Assembly (NCBI GenBank): GCA_023228645.1
Contig: JALOAT010000017.1
Location: forward strand, 1-63,325
Length of the DNA stretch: 63,325 nucleotides
Source: Gammaproteobacteria bacterium
Lineage (GTDB): Bacteria; Pseudomonadota; Gammaproteobacteria; Thiohalomonadales; Thiohalomonadaceae
Direction of reading: 5' to 3'
Shown here piece after piece: positions 46,001-55,439 of the stretch. How positions within the stretch are numbered: position 1 is the first letter of the stretch; the number at the start of each line of letters is the position of its first letter. Made by a program: the position numbers and the translations under genes. Under the pieces are notes generated by a model. It searched no databases. It was not told the DNA's origin and saw nothing but the letters and a program-made list of their open reading frames with translations.

Positions 46001-46801
46001 GTGTCGCACAGCCGTTACAATCGCTCTTCACTGGTTCGGAAGGAGCCGTCTACGGACACCCTCACCCCGCCCGTGCCGCTGTTCGATGCGGACGGACACA
46101 GGATCTACTGGCTCGGCGTGTGCGAGGCCAGCGCCTTCCGCTGCAACACCTACCTGGTACGCAGCGGCGCTACGGGCGTGCTCGTCGACCCGGGCGGCCG
46201 CAATCATTTCACCGCCGTGCGCGCCGCCGTGGAGAAGATCATGCCGGTGGAGGCGCTTACCGGTATGGTGCTGTGCCACCAGGACCCGGACGTGGCCGCG
46301 TCGATGATCGACTGGCTCGCCGTAAACCCGGCGCTCACCGTATTCACCACGCCGCGCACCCACGTGCTGTTGCCCTCCTACGGCCACCGCGACTATCGAT
46401 TGCACGACGTGGAAGCGACGCCGGAATTCACCCTCCCTTCCGGTCGAAGCCTGCGCTTCATCGCCGCACCGTTCCTGCATTTCCCCGGCGCGTTCACCAC
46501 CTTCGACGAAAGCTCCGGTTTCCTGTTCTCGGGCGATGTGTGGGCCGCGCTCGATTTCGACTGGCGTCTGTTCGTCGACGACTTCGACGAGCACGTGCCG
46601 CGCATGGACCTCTTTCACCTGGAATACATGCCGACCAACCTCGCCGCGCGCGGTTTCGTCAAGCGCATCGAACACCTGCCCATCCGCGCCATCCTGCCGC
46701 AGCATGGAGGTATCCTGCGCGAGCAAGACGTGCCGCGCGCGCTCGATTACCTGCGCGAACTGCGCTGTGGCCTCGACATCATCTACGCGGACCTGCAATG
46801 A
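46001..46801 (+). CDS. ODP-like MBL-fold diiron sensor protein
   Basis: A 266-residue metallo-beta-lactamase-fold protein. It carries the ODP/FprA-like version of the metal motif (MVLCHQDPDVAAS, replacing HxHxDH), a bridging Asp region (LFSGDVWAALDFDW) and the last His in PQHGGI, but no flavodoxin domain. Diiron proteins of this kind (ODP in chemotaxis) bind O2 or NO. The start used is a GTG at 46001; a good AAGGAG at 46039 without a close start makes this uncertain by up to ~25 residues. Co-translated (ATGA) with a GAF-GGDEF diguanylate cyclase, which suggests it supplies the gas signal. Confidence 0.78.
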   Translation: MSHSRYNRSSLVRKEPSTDTLTPPVPLFDADGHRIYWLGVCEASAFRCNTYLVRSGATGVLVDPGGRNHFTAVRAAVEKIMPVEALTGMVLCHQDPDVAASMIDWLAVNPALTVFTTPRTHVLLPSYGHRDYRLHDVEATPEFTLPSGRSLRFIAAPFLHFPGAFTTFDESSGFLFSGDVWAALDFDWRLFVDDFDEHVPRMDLFHLEYMPTNLAARGFVKRIEHLPIRAILPQHGGILREQDVPRALDYLRELRCGLDIIYADLQ

Positions 46802-47919
46802 GCGACACCGGCCGCCTGCGCGAGCTTGAAAACGAAAACCGCGTGCTGCGCGAGGGCGTCCAGCAGGCCAGCCGCATGCACCGCCTGTGGCAGCAGGCCC
46901 TGCAAGAATTGCAGGCCACCAAGCGCCAGCTCGAAGCCAGCCATGCGCAGCTCTCGGTGCTGTACAAGATCGCCTCGGCGATCAGCGAGACCATCGATCT
47001 CCAGGAACTGTTCGAGCGCATCATGGATGGCATGGCGCTCGCGCTGGAGCCTGCAAAGGGTCTGCCTATGGGCATCTTTTTGGTGGAGGACGATCGTATG
47101 CGCCTGGCGGCGCACCGCGGCGCCAACGCGGCCTTCATCGCCGTTCATGCGGGCATGCGCGTGGGTGACTGCCTGTGCGGGCAGGCCGCGGCCACCGGCG
47201 AGCTGGTCTGTTCGGAGGACTGCACCAGTGACCCGCGCCGCACCCTCCCCGTCACCAGCGCCGATCCGCACGGCCACTTGATCGTACCGCTCACCGCCAA
47301 GGGCCGTGCGGTGGGCGTGTTCTGCTACTTCGTGCCGTGCGGCCTCAGCCTCGACGCCGGCCAACGCGACACCTTCACGGCCATCGGCCAGCAACTCGGC
47401 GTGGCCGTCGAGAACGCGCTGTTGTACGAGGAAGCGCGCCAGCTCTCCTTTCGCGACACGCTCACCGGGCTCGGCAACCGACGCCTCATGGAACTGGTGC
47501 TCGATCGTGATCTGCCCAATGTGCGGCGCTACGGCCGTGCCCTGTCGGTGGTCATGCTCGACGTGGATCACTTCAAGCGCTACAACGACGAGCACGGCCA
47601 CCCGGCCGGTGATCGGTTACTGGCGGAGATCGGCGCCATCCTGCGGCGCGAGACCCGGGACAACGACCTGCCCGTGCGGTACGGCGGCGAGGAATTCCTG
47701 GTCATCCTCCCCGAGACCGACGTCGCCGGCGCCGAACAACTCGCCGAACGCCTGCGTAGTGCCGTCGCCCAGGCAACGGCGGTCACCATCAGCCTCGGCA
47801 TCGCCTGCGCCACGCCTGCCCGCAGCGATCGCCCCGCGCTCATCAAGGCGGCGGACGATGCGCTGTACGAGGCGAAGACCACCGGGCGCAATCGTGTGAT
47901 GATCGCCGGCGAGGCATGA
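46798..47919 (+). CDS. GAF-GGDEF diguanylate cyclase
   Basis: A 373-residue cytoplasmic protein: N-terminal coiled coil (~1-50, LRELENENRVLREG), GAF domain (~60-205) containing cysteines GDCLCGQAAATGELVCSEDC, and GGDEF domain (~215-370). The active-site motif RYGGEEFLVILPE is intact, with LDVDHFKRYNDEHGH metal/substrate residues. GAF cysteines of this kind are seen in proteins with redox or haem/Fe-S sensing. Start overlaps the ODP-like gene stop, so the two form a sensor-output pair that would make cyclic-di-GMP in response to O2, NO or redox. Confidence 0.92.
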   Translation: MSDTGRLRELENENRVLREGVQQASRMHRLWQQALQELQATKRQLEASHAQLSVLYKIASAISETIDLQELFERIMDGMALALEPAKGLPMGIFLVEDDRMRLAAHRGANAAFIAVHAGMRVGDCLCGQAAATGELVCSEDCTSDPRRTLPVTSADPHGHLIVPLTAKGRAVGVFCYFVPCGLSLDAGQRDTFTAIGQQLGVAVENALLYEEARQLSFRDTLTGLGNRRLMELVLDRDLPNVRRYGRALSVVMLDVDHFKRYNDEHGHPAGDRLLAEIGAILRRETRDNDLPVRYGGEEFLVILPETDVAGAEQLAERLRSAVAQATAVTISLGIACATPARSDRPALIKAADDALYEAKTTGRNRVMIAGEA

Positions 47920-48085
47920 CCTGTCGCACGTGCGACGCCACCCTGGCAACACCCGGAGTCCGCATCCGCCCACGTTCGTCACCCGGCGTGTCCGCCTTCG
48001 CTCATCCCCTTCCGCTTCTTCGTCACCCCGGCGAAAACCGGGGTCCATTCCCCGGGGACGAAGTGCGTCCGTCGCTGCAAGGAGC

Positions 48086-50134
48086 TCAGTCTTCCTCCAC
48101 CTTGGGCCGGAATTCGGCAATCAGCTGTTTTTGTAGCGTGGGCGGTGCCGCCTGGTAGTGGCTGAACTCGAGGGTGTACGAGCCCTGCCCGCCGGTCAGG
48201 GAGCGCACGCGATCCGCGTAGTGGTTCAGCTCGCCGAGGGGCGCCTGGGCGCGCAGGCCGATCATGGCGCCGGGCAGGGTGCGGCTGCCGAGGACGTGGC
48301 CGCGCCGGCTGGTGAGGTCGCCGGTGATGGTGCCCATGGCGTCCGAGGGCACCACCAGGTCCAGGTTCACGATGGGTTCGAGCACCAGCGGGCCGGCCTT
48401 GGCCACGGCATCGAGAAACGCGCGTTTGCCCGCGGTGATGAAGGCCACTTCCTTGGAATCCACCGTGTGGTACTTGCCGTCGGTGACGGTCACCTTCACG
48501 TCCTGCATGGGATAGCCCGCCAGGGCGCCCGCCTCCATGGCCTGGCGCACACCTTTCTCCACCGCGGGAATGAACTGACCGGGGATGGCGCCGCCCTTCA
48601 CCTCGTCGGCAAACTGGAAGCCCGCACCGCGCTCCAGCGGTTCGACGCGCAGGAAGACCTCGCCGAACTGGCCCGCACCGCCGGTCTGTTTCTTATGACG
48701 GTGATGGCCTTCGGCGCGCGCACTGATGGTCTCCCGGTAAGGAATCTTGGGCGGGCGCGTCTCGGCCTCCACGTTGAAGCGCTGCTGCAGTTTTTCCAGC
48801 GCGAGGCGCAGGTGCAAATCGCCCAGGCCGCGCAGCACGGTCTCGTTGAGCGCGGCGTTGTGTTCGAGCGCCAGGCAGGGGTCTTCCTCCACCACCCGCT
48901 GCAAGGCAGTGGACAGGCGCTGCTCGTCGCCACGGCGCCTGGCCTCCACGGCCAGGCCGAACACCGGCACGGGAAACGGCAGCGGCTTCAGGTGCAGGAA
49001 GTCCTCTTCGTGGGAGTCGTGCAGCACGGCGTCGAAGTGGATCTCCTCCACCTTGGCCACCGCGCAGATGTCGCCCGGGATACCCACTTCCGTCTCGATC
49101 TGCTGCTTGCCGAGCAGCTTGAACAGGTGCCCCACCTTGAACGGCTTGCGCCCGTCGCCCACGAACAACTGGCTATCGCGCGTCACCGTGCCCTGGTGGA
49201 TGCGGAACACCCCGAGCTTGCCCACGTACGGGTCGGCCGCCACCTTGAACACGTGGGCCACCACGTGTTGTGCGGGGTCGTGGCTGACCACGTAGGGCTC
49301 GGCGTGCTCGCCCGCGCCCTTGAGAAAGGGGCGCGGATTGCCCTCCAGCGGACTCGGCATGAGCCGCTCCATGAGCGTGAGCAGTTCCTTGATGCCCGCG
49401 CCGGTGCGCGCCGAGGTGAAGCACACGGGCACCAGATGGCCTTCGCGCATGGCCTTCTCGAAGGCGTCGTGGAGCTGTTCGGGCGCGAGGGTCTCGCCCT
49501 GTTCGAGATAGAGGGCCATGAGCGCCTCGTCCATCTCGACCACCTGATCGATGAGTTGGGTATGCGCCTCCGCCACCGAGGAGAAATCCGCCGCGCCGTC
49601 GCGTTCGAAGAAACAGTCGCGTACCCGGGTGGCGTTTTCGGCCGGCAGGTTGATGGGCAGGCATTCGCTGCCGAACTCCTCGCGCAGCGCAGCGACGAGG
49701 CCCGGCAGGTCGGCGCCTTCGGCATCGATGCGGTTCACGATGATCATGCGGCACAGCTTGCGCTCGCCGGACCAGGCGAGCATACGCCGCGCCACCGGCT
49801 CGATGCCCGCGCTCGCGTTCACCACCACGGCGATGGTCTCCACGGCGGGAAAGGCGCCGAGGGCCATGCCGATGAAGTCCGGAAGGCCCGGCGTATCGAT
49901 GAGATTCACGTGCAGACCGTCGTGATCGAAGCTCGTCACTGCCGCGCTGAGGGAATGCTGATGGCGCTGCTCAAGGGGATCGAAATCGGTGACGGTATTG
50001 CCGCGCTCCACGCTGCCGGGCGAGCCGATGATGCCGGCCCGGGCGAGCAGCGCCTCGACGAGCGTGGTCTTGCCGCTACCGGTCTGGCCGACCAGGGCGA
50101 GGTTGCGTATGGCGTCGGTGGTGTATTGGGGCAT
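48086..50134 (-). CDS. Elongation factor G-like GTPase (FusA2-type)
   Basis: A 682-residue paralogue of EF-G. G1 GQTGSGKTT, G3 DTPGLPDF and a modified G4 NRID (NKxD in EF-G) mark it as the 'elongation factor G-like' group (FusA2/TetM-related), not the housekeeping EF-G. Domains II to V follow, with ETRPPKIPYRETISARAEGH and SRRGHVLGSRTLPGAMIGLR near the end. Function in translation under special conditions is presumed. An in-frame ATG at 50164 lies 30 bases upstream of the chosen start MPQYTTDAIRNLALV. Confidence 0.88.
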   Translation of the reverse strand: MPQYTTDAIRNLALVGQTGSGKTTLVEALLARAGIIGSPGSVERGNTVTDFDPLEQRHQHSLSAAVTSFDHDGLHVNLIDTPGLPDFIGMALGAFPAVETIAVVVNASAGIEPVARRMLAWSGERKLCRMIIVNRIDAEGADLPGLVAALREEFGSECLPINLPAENATRVRDCFFERDGAADFSSVAEAHTQLIDQVVEMDEALMALYLEQGETLAPEQLHDAFEKAMREGHLVPVCFTSARTGAGIKELLTLMERLMPSPLEGNPRPFLKGAGEHAEPYVVSHDPAQHVVAHVFKVAADPYVGKLGVFRIHQGTVTRDSQLFVGDGRKPFKVGHLFKLLGKQQIETEVGIPGDICAVAKVEEIHFDAVLHDSHEEDFLHLKPLPFPVPVFGLAVEARRRGDEQRLSTALQRVVEEDPCLALEHNAALNETVLRGLGDLHLRLALEKLQQRFNVEAETRPPKIPYRETISARAEGHHRHKKQTGGAGQFGEVFLRVEPLERGAGFQFADEVKGGAIPGQFIPAVEKGVRQAMEAGALAGYPMQDVKVTVTDGKYHTVDSKEVAFITAGKRAFLDAVAKAGPLVLEPIVNLDLVVPSDAMGTITGDLTSRRGHVLGSRTLPGAMIGLRAQAPLGELNHYADRVRSLTGGQGSYTLEFSHYQAAPPTLQKQLIAEFRPKVEED

Positions 50135-50258
50135 GGCGATTCCGTTCTCCTCACCCGGGCTCATGCGGCGCGTATGTAAAGACTAGCCAGCGCCGCGGTC
50201 ACCACAGGCAGTTTCAGGGGATTGATTGATGCTTGAGTAAAGAAAAGGCGCGCGGGCG

Positions 50259-50283
50259 AAAAAAATGGCGCCCGAAGGCGCCA
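50259..50283 (-). terminator. Rho-independent terminator of the ttr-like operon
   Basis: Stem TGGCGCC/GGCGCCA (50266-50272 with 50277-50283), tetraloop, and seven T on the minus strand, 130 bases past the ttrA-like stop. Confidence 0.85.
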
Positions 50284-50413
50284 CAAGAGGGTTGAGACAA
50301 CGAAGAGAACTTTGCGTACTGCTTCGACCGCGCGAAACCGAAAAGGCTCCGCGCGGCCCGGAAAATCCCTTTTCCAAAAAATCCGACCTCATCCCGTGCG
50401 GTGTTCCGTCACG

Positions 50414-53400
50414 TCAGGCCCGCTCCACGCGCACCGGCAGGCCCTGGCGCACCGCCGCGCCGCTGACGAAATCGGCCAGCAGTGTGACGCCCGGGCGGCT
50501 CGGATCGGGGCAACCCAACTCGTTGAGATTGACCCCGTTGCCGGCGCCCGTCGCCCGCGGCACCGGCGCGCCACCGACGCGGTGGGCGCGGGCGCCCAGC
50601 TCGCGATGGCCGAAGCCGTGCTCGATGCCCACTGCGCCGCGCGCCACACCGGCGCGCACCAGGGCGATGCCCACCACGCTGCCGCCCGGACTCACCACGC
50701 GGATGCGATCGCCGGTCTCGATGCCCAGGGCACGGGCATCCTCCGCGTTGAGCGCAATCGGGTTGGTGGGCTGGATCTGTTGCAGGCGCGCCGTGCCGAT
50801 GCTGTGCGCCGATTGCAGCTGCGACTTGGTGCTGACCGCGCGCAGCGGCCAGGCCTCCGGTGGGTACACGGCATCCAGCAGCGTGCCGTCGGCAAACACC
50901 GCCGGCTGCCAGAACGGCACGCCGCGGAAACGCTCGCCGGTGATGCTGTTGCGCGCCCGGGCGAGCTGTTCGTTGTGGATCTGCAGGGCGCGCGGGTAGC
51001 GGTGGCGCAGACGCTCGCCGTCGTAGGCGTCCGCCGCGCCCGCGAAGCGGCCGCCGCGCGCGTAGAGGTAGGCCACTTTGCGCCACTCTTCGGGCTTCAG
51101 CACGGCTTGCAACTGCGGCACCAGCCGCGTCACGCCGCTGGCGGCAATGTCCACGTCATAGGCATCGGGTACGGGTCGGCCGTCGAAGGCCACGTTGGCG
51201 CCCGCGCGCAGGTAGTAGTCCGCCGCCCTGTGCAAGGGGTGGGCGTTGCCCTCCGCGTCCGTAATGGCCCGATCGCCGAAGCCCGGCAGGCCGAGGCGCT
51301 TGGCCACCGCGATGAAGAAGCCCTCCATGGCGATGGGCTCGCCGTCGGCGGCCTTGGCCTGGCCGGGCTCCACCACCGGCCAGCGCGCGGTGCTGCCTTT
51401 GGTGACGGTGCCGCCCCAGGCGCCCGCCCAGCCCCAGCTCTCGTAGAGCACCGAGTCGGGCACGATGTAGTCGGCGTAGGTGTTGGTCTCGTTGATGAAC
51501 GGATCGATGGCGACGATGAGCGGCAGTACTTTGGGATCGGCCAGGGGTCCGGCCTGGCGGGTCATGCCGGCCACGCCGTAGACCGGATTGCAGCTCCAGA
51601 GGATCAGCGCCTTGAGCGGGTACGGGTACCCGTTCAACGCCGCCGGCAGGAACTCCGAACCCATGCCGGGCGACAGCGCCAGCCAGGGATGGTGGGAGGG
51701 ATAGGGCCGCCCCGCGGCCTGCTTGCGCTTGAACTCGGTGGTCTTCTCGTAGGGCAGGTTGTTGCGGGCCAGCGCGGCGCCGCGGGGCTTCACCATGCCC
51801 GGGAAGCTGACCAGGTCATAGCGCGGACCCGGCGCCACGCTCTTGAACTTGCCGCCGCCCACGGCGGCGCCGCCCTTGGCGTTCAGGTTGCCGACCAGGG
51901 CATTCAGCATAGTCACCGCATAGGCCGCATAGAAGCCGTTCGGCCCCATGGTGCCGCCGTGGCAGTCCGCCGAGGCGCGCTTGCCGTGGCTGGTGAACTC
52001 GTGGGCCAGTCCGGCGATGGTCTCGGCGGGGATGTCGCAGGCCCCGGCGTAGTCCGCCAGGGTGTGCTCGAAGGCGGCGGCGCGCAGCAGGCTGAGGCTG
52101 GTGGCCACGGCCACCCGTTCGCCGTTGGCAAGCGCCACCTCGCCCTGGTGGAACAGCGGCGCGGCGGCCACGTCGGTGTGTTTCCGCGGCCTGCCGGTGC
52201 CGTCCAGCACCACGAACGGGTCGTCGGCGCCGGTCGTGGTGAACCCCAGGTCCGAGCCGCGCAGGAAGCGCCCCGCCTCGGCGCCGGAGGCGATCACCAG
52301 GTGCGCGGCATTGGACCAGCTGGGCTGGCCCGCCGCCTCGGCGGCCTGTGGATTGGGACATTGCAGGAACGCCGCGTCGTAGGCCTCGTGTTCGAAGATC
52401 CAGCGGATCATGCCCATGGCGAGCGCCCCGTCGGTGCCGGGGCGGATGGGCAGCCATCGCACCCGATCCGCGGCGGCCAGGTTGTCCGCGTTGGTGAGGA
52501 TGGGATCAACCACCACCACCTTGGCGCCGCGCGTGCGCGCATCGGCCATCTGCGCCCCCTGGCGCTTGAACGGGTTGCCAGCGTTGCCCGGCGCCGTGCC
52601 CACGAACAGCATGAACTCGGCGTGTTCGAAGTCCGGCTTCAGGTGCGGCTGGGCCTTCCAGTCGTCCAGCAGCGCGGCATAGGCCGAGCGCATGGTGAGG
52701 CCGCAATAGGCGCGGTGTCCGGCGAAGTTGATCGTGCCGAAGGCGTTCAGGGCGAAGCGGCGCACGAAGGCCTGCCGGCCCTCGTCGAAGGGCGTGAGCA
52801 CGGCCAGCTGGTTGGCGCGCGGGCCGAGCTCCGGCTGTTCGGGGTCGATGGGCGTCTCCAGATCGCGGATGGCGCGCAGGCCGTCCACAGGCCCTTCACC
52901 GAACAGGTCGCCGCCCTCCACCACTTCCTGCACCAACTGCTCGAAGCTGATGGGCGCCCACTGCCCGGCGCCGCGCGGGCCGATGCGCTTGAGGGGCACG
53001 CGCACCCGCTGCGGACTGTCCAGCTTGGCGAGTACCGCGTTGCCGCGCCCACAGGCCGTGGCGCGATGGCCGAGCCCACGCTCGCCAAAGCGCGACACGG
53101 CGGCGAAGCTGGCCAGTACGGGGGCGGCGAACGGCAGGGGATCGGTGGCGGACAGGCAGTCGTACGGATTGCCGGTGACGCGCAGCACCTTGTCGCTGCG
53201 CTTGTCCACGCGCACACGCACGCCACACAACGTGGTGCAACCCATGCAGACCGTGTAGCTCACCTGCTGGTCGGGGTTGAGGCGCACCTCGCCGCTGACC
53301 GGGTCTACTTGGAACTCCGGCGCGGGGGCACTACCGCTGATCGGATCGGTGGCGCCCCTTTCAAGAAAACCCTTCAGGAACTGATGAGCGGTGTGGCTGT

Positions 53401-53473
53401 AGCCGACCGCGAAGGTGGCGGCGGCGCCGGCCACGCCAGCGCCCTTGAGAAAATCGCGACGCTTGGTCGTCAT
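50414..53473 (-). CDS. ttrA: Tetrathionate-reductase-like molybdopterin subunit A
   Basis: A 1019-residue exported molybdoenzyme of the DMSO-reductase family. Tat signal TTKRRDFLKGAGVAG, [4Fe-4S] ligands CMGCTTLC with a later Cys (ATACGRGNA), the likely Mo-ligand region FAGHRAYCGLTMRSAYAA, and a C-terminal molydopterin-binding domain (LNAEDARALGIETGDRIRVV). Length and the B-C-A gene order match Salmonella ttrBCA. Substrate could be tetrathionate or a related sulfur/selenium/arsenic oxyanion; sequence alone cannot separate these. No ttrRS regulators are present. The 10-base gap to ttrC-like gene indicates one operon. Confidence 0.8.
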   Translation of the reverse strand: MTTKRRDFLKGAGVAGAAATFAVGYSHTAHQFLKGFLERGATDPISGSAPAPEFQVDPVSGEVRLNPDQQVSYTVCMGCTTLCGVRVRVDKRSDKVLRVTGNPYDCLSATDPLPFAAPVLASFAAVSRFGERGLGHRATACGRGNAVLAKLDSPQRVRVPLKRIGPRGAGQWAPISFEQLVQEVVEGGDLFGEGPVDGLRAIRDLETPIDPEQPELGPRANQLAVLTPFDEGRQAFVRRFALNAFGTINFAGHRAYCGLTMRSAYAALLDDWKAQPHLKPDFEHAEFMLFVGTAPGNAGNPFKRQGAQMADARTRGAKVVVVDPILTNADNLAAADRVRWLPIRPGTDGALAMGMIRWIFEHEAYDAAFLQCPNPQAAEAAGQPSWSNAAHLVIASGAEAGRFLRGSDLGFTTTGADDPFVVLDGTGRPRKHTDVAAAPLFHQGEVALANGERVAVATSLSLLRAAAFEHTLADYAGACDIPAETIAGLAHEFTSHGKRASADCHGGTMGPNGFYAAYAVTMLNALVGNLNAKGGAAVGGGKFKSVAPGPRYDLVSFPGMVKPRGAALARNNLPYEKTTEFKRKQAAGRPYPSHHPWLALSPGMGSEFLPAALNGYPYPLKALILWSCNPVYGVAGMTRQAGPLADPKVLPLIVAIDPFINETNTYADYIVPDSVLYESWGWAGAWGGTVTKGSTARWPVVEPGQAKAADGEPIAMEGFFIAVAKRLGLPGFGDRAITDAEGNAHPLHRAADYYLRAGANVAFDGRPVPDAYDVDIAASGVTRLVPQLQAVLKPEEWRKVAYLYARGGRFAGAADAYDGERLRHRYPRALQIHNEQLARARNSITGERFRGVPFWQPAVFADGTLLDAVYPPEAWPLRAVSTKSQLQSAHSIGTARLQQIQPTNPIALNAEDARALGIETGDRIRVVSPGGSVVGIALVRAGVARGAVGIEHGFGHRELGARAHRVGGAPVPRATGAGNGVNLNELGCPDPSRPGVTLLADFVSGAAVRQGLPVRVERA

Positions 53474-53482
53474 GGAGTCTCC

Positions 53483-54523
53483 TCAGGCTCGCCCGGCCCG
53501 TGCGGGCAGGACGGCGTGCAGGGCCAGGGCGATCAGCACCATCAGGCCGGCGCTTCCGAGCACGCCGAGCAGGCCTTCGGTGCCGAACGGGACGGCGTAG
53601 TCGTAGAAGCCTGCGCCTGACTTGGGCAGGCGCTGGCCGCCCATGAACAGTTCCCAGCGCCAGGCCCAGGCGGCGACCACGGCCAGCAGGCCCGCGAGCG
53701 GTGCCGCCTGCCGCCGCCCGATCAGCAGCAGCGGCGCGGCGAGCAGCAGCACCAGCAGGAGACTGGCCAGCGGCCGATGGGCCACCAGCGCCAGTTGCGC
53801 CTCGCCGGATGCGGCGCCGGCGAACCCGGCGAGCAGGCCGGCGATGAATACCAGCAGGGCCGCGGCGCTGCCCGTGGCCACGGCGCGCCCGAGCAGGCGA
53901 CGGGCCGCCGGATCACCGGTCAGCAGCGTGGCCAGCCCCGCGCCGGCGGCGATGGCCGTCGCCAGCAGGCCCAGCGGCAGCAGGGGCGTGTGCCACAGCG
54001 GCCGCGCCGCCACCACCGCCAGCTCGGCGCCGGTGTAGAGGGCCACCAGCAAGGCGCCCACGGCGGTGAACACGCCGACGGCCTTCAATCGCTGTGGCCA
54101 GGGTGCGCCGTCGCCGCCCAGCAGCCCGGCGATGCGTCCCGGCAGGTCCGTCCCGGCACGTGCGGCGAAGGCAGGTCGCAAGGCGAGCCAGCCGTAGGCC
54201 ACCAGGCCGCCCACGTAGGCGGGCAGGAAGAATGCACCCCAGGCCATCCAGGAACTGCCATTGGGGCTCAGGTAAAAGCGCCAGAAACGCAGCGGCTGGT
54301 GCAGGTCCGCCAGCAGCGCGATGGGCGCGGCGATACCGGTGATCAGCGCGGCGATGAGCGCGGCCCGCGCCGCTTCCACGCTGCCGCGGCCGGCGAGGAA
54401 ATGGGGCAGCGTGAGCAGGAAGGCGCCCAGGCTGATGCCGACCAGGAAGAAATACTGCACCGCCCAGGGCAGCCACGCCGGGTCCTGGGCAAAACCGGTC
54501 AGTTCCAGGATCGGGGCGTTCAT
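53483..54523 (-). CDS. ttrC: NrfD/TtrC-like quinol-oxidising membrane subunit
   Basis: A 346-residue integral membrane protein with about nine TM segments, NrfD family. The opening WLPWAVQYFFLVGISLGAFL and PIALLADLHQPLRFWRFYLS match the quinol-site region of NrfD/PsrC/TtrC proteins. It would oxidise menaquinol or ubiquinol and pass electrons to the B subunit. Its start overlaps the B subunit stop (ATGA). Confidence 0.82.
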   Translation of the reverse strand: MNAPILELTGFAQDPAWLPWAVQYFFLVGISLGAFLLTLPHFLAGRGSVEAARAALIAALITGIAAPIALLADLHQPLRFWRFYLSPNGSSWMAWGAFFLPAYVGGLVAYGWLALRPAFAARAGTDLPGRIAGLLGGDGAPWPQRLKAVGVFTAVGALLVALYTGAELAVVAARPLWHTPLLPLGLLATAIAAGAGLATLLTGDPAARRLLGRAVATGSAAALLVFIAGLLAGFAGAASGEAQLALVAHRPLASLLLVLLLAAPLLLIGRRQAAPLAGLLAVVAAWAWRWELFMGGQRLPKSGAGFYDYAVPFGTEGLLGVLGSAGLMVLIALALHAVLPARAGRA

Positions 54524-55245
54524 GGGGTCACCTCCGCGAGTTTGGCGGCGATGGGGCTGGGTTCACCCGTCACCTTGTCTTGCAAGCGACCATCGAGACC
54601 GATGTAGCGCACCTGCGGCGCGGTCCCGGCGGCGGGCTTGAGCGGCAGGGCCTCATGCTCACGCAGCAGTTGCGAAACGCTGCTATCGGGGTTGTTCAGA
54701 TCGCCGAAGATGCGTGCACTGCCCACACAGGTCTCCACGCAGGCGGGCAGCAGCCCGGCGTCCACACGGTGCACGCAGAAGGTGCACTTGTCGGCGGTGC
54801 CGAGTTCGGCATTCACGAAACGCGCGTCGTAAGGGCAGGCCTGCACGCAGTAGCCGCAGCCCACGCAGCGGGTGTTGTCCACCAGCACGATGCCATCGGC
54901 ACGCTGGAAAGTGGCGCCCACCGGGCACACCGGAATGCACGGCGGCTCTGCGCAGTGATTGCACAGGCGCGGCAGGCTGGCGCGGCGCGGGCTGCCGTCC
55001 GCGCCCGGGATCTCGAACTGGTGAACCACCGTGCGGTACTGGCCCAACGGTGTGTGGTTCTCGGTGCCGCAGGCGACGGTGCAGGCCTGGCAGCCAATGC
55101 AACGGCGCAGATCCACCACCATTCCCCAGCGGTGTTTCGCATCGCCTTCACCCTGGGCGGAACGCGCCGCCGCCGGGGCGCCGACCGCAGCGCCCGCGGC
55201 ACCGACGGCGATCCCCTTGAGGAAGTCGCGGCGGGACGGATTCAT
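54520..55245 (-). CDS. ttrB: Tetrathionate-reductase-like [4Fe-4S] subunit B
   Basis: A 241-residue iron-sulfur electron-transfer subunit. Tat signal MNPSRRDFLKGIAVGAAG; then four [4Fe-4S] sites: CIGCQACTVAC, CNHCAEPPCIPVCPVGAT, CVGCGYCVQACPY and CTFCVHRVD...CVETC. First gene of the operon, in the order B-C-A. It passes electrons from the membrane subunit to the molybdoenzyme on the periplasmic side. The upstream region 55246-56324 is repeat-rich, so its promoter must lie within about 190 bases. Confidence 0.85.
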   Translation of the reverse strand: MNPSRRDFLKGIAVGAAGAAVGAPAAARSAQGEGDAKHRWGMVVDLRRCIGCQACTVACGTENHTPLGQYRTVVHQFEIPGADGSPRRASLPRLCNHCAEPPCIPVCPVGATFQRADGIVLVDNTRCVGCGYCVQACPYDARFVNAELGTADKCTFCVHRVDAGLLPACVETCVGSARIFGDLNNPDSSVSQLLREHEALPLKPAAGTAPQVRYIGLDGRLQDKVTGEPSPIAAKLAEVTP

Positions 55246-55439
55246 CGAAAAAACCTCACATACCATTCAGGCGGGAGTACGAGGATAGGGACGCGGATTC
55301 GGTGGCGATATCGGGGGAAGCCCCAAAAACGGGAGCGCTGACTGGGTTCGAAACGGATGGAAGATCAGCGGCAACATCAGCCGGGTGCCGGAGCCTCGCA
55401 CCAACCTGCTGCTCAAGAAATGAGAGGCAAGGCATGGAC

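Noticed and set aside
50312..53620. Very long + strand open frame (1102 codons)
   Set aside because: Antisense of the ttrA-like molybdoenzyme.
55340..55360. tRNA-like GGTTCGAA stretch
   Set aside because: No cloverleaf arms or acceptor stem could be formed around it.
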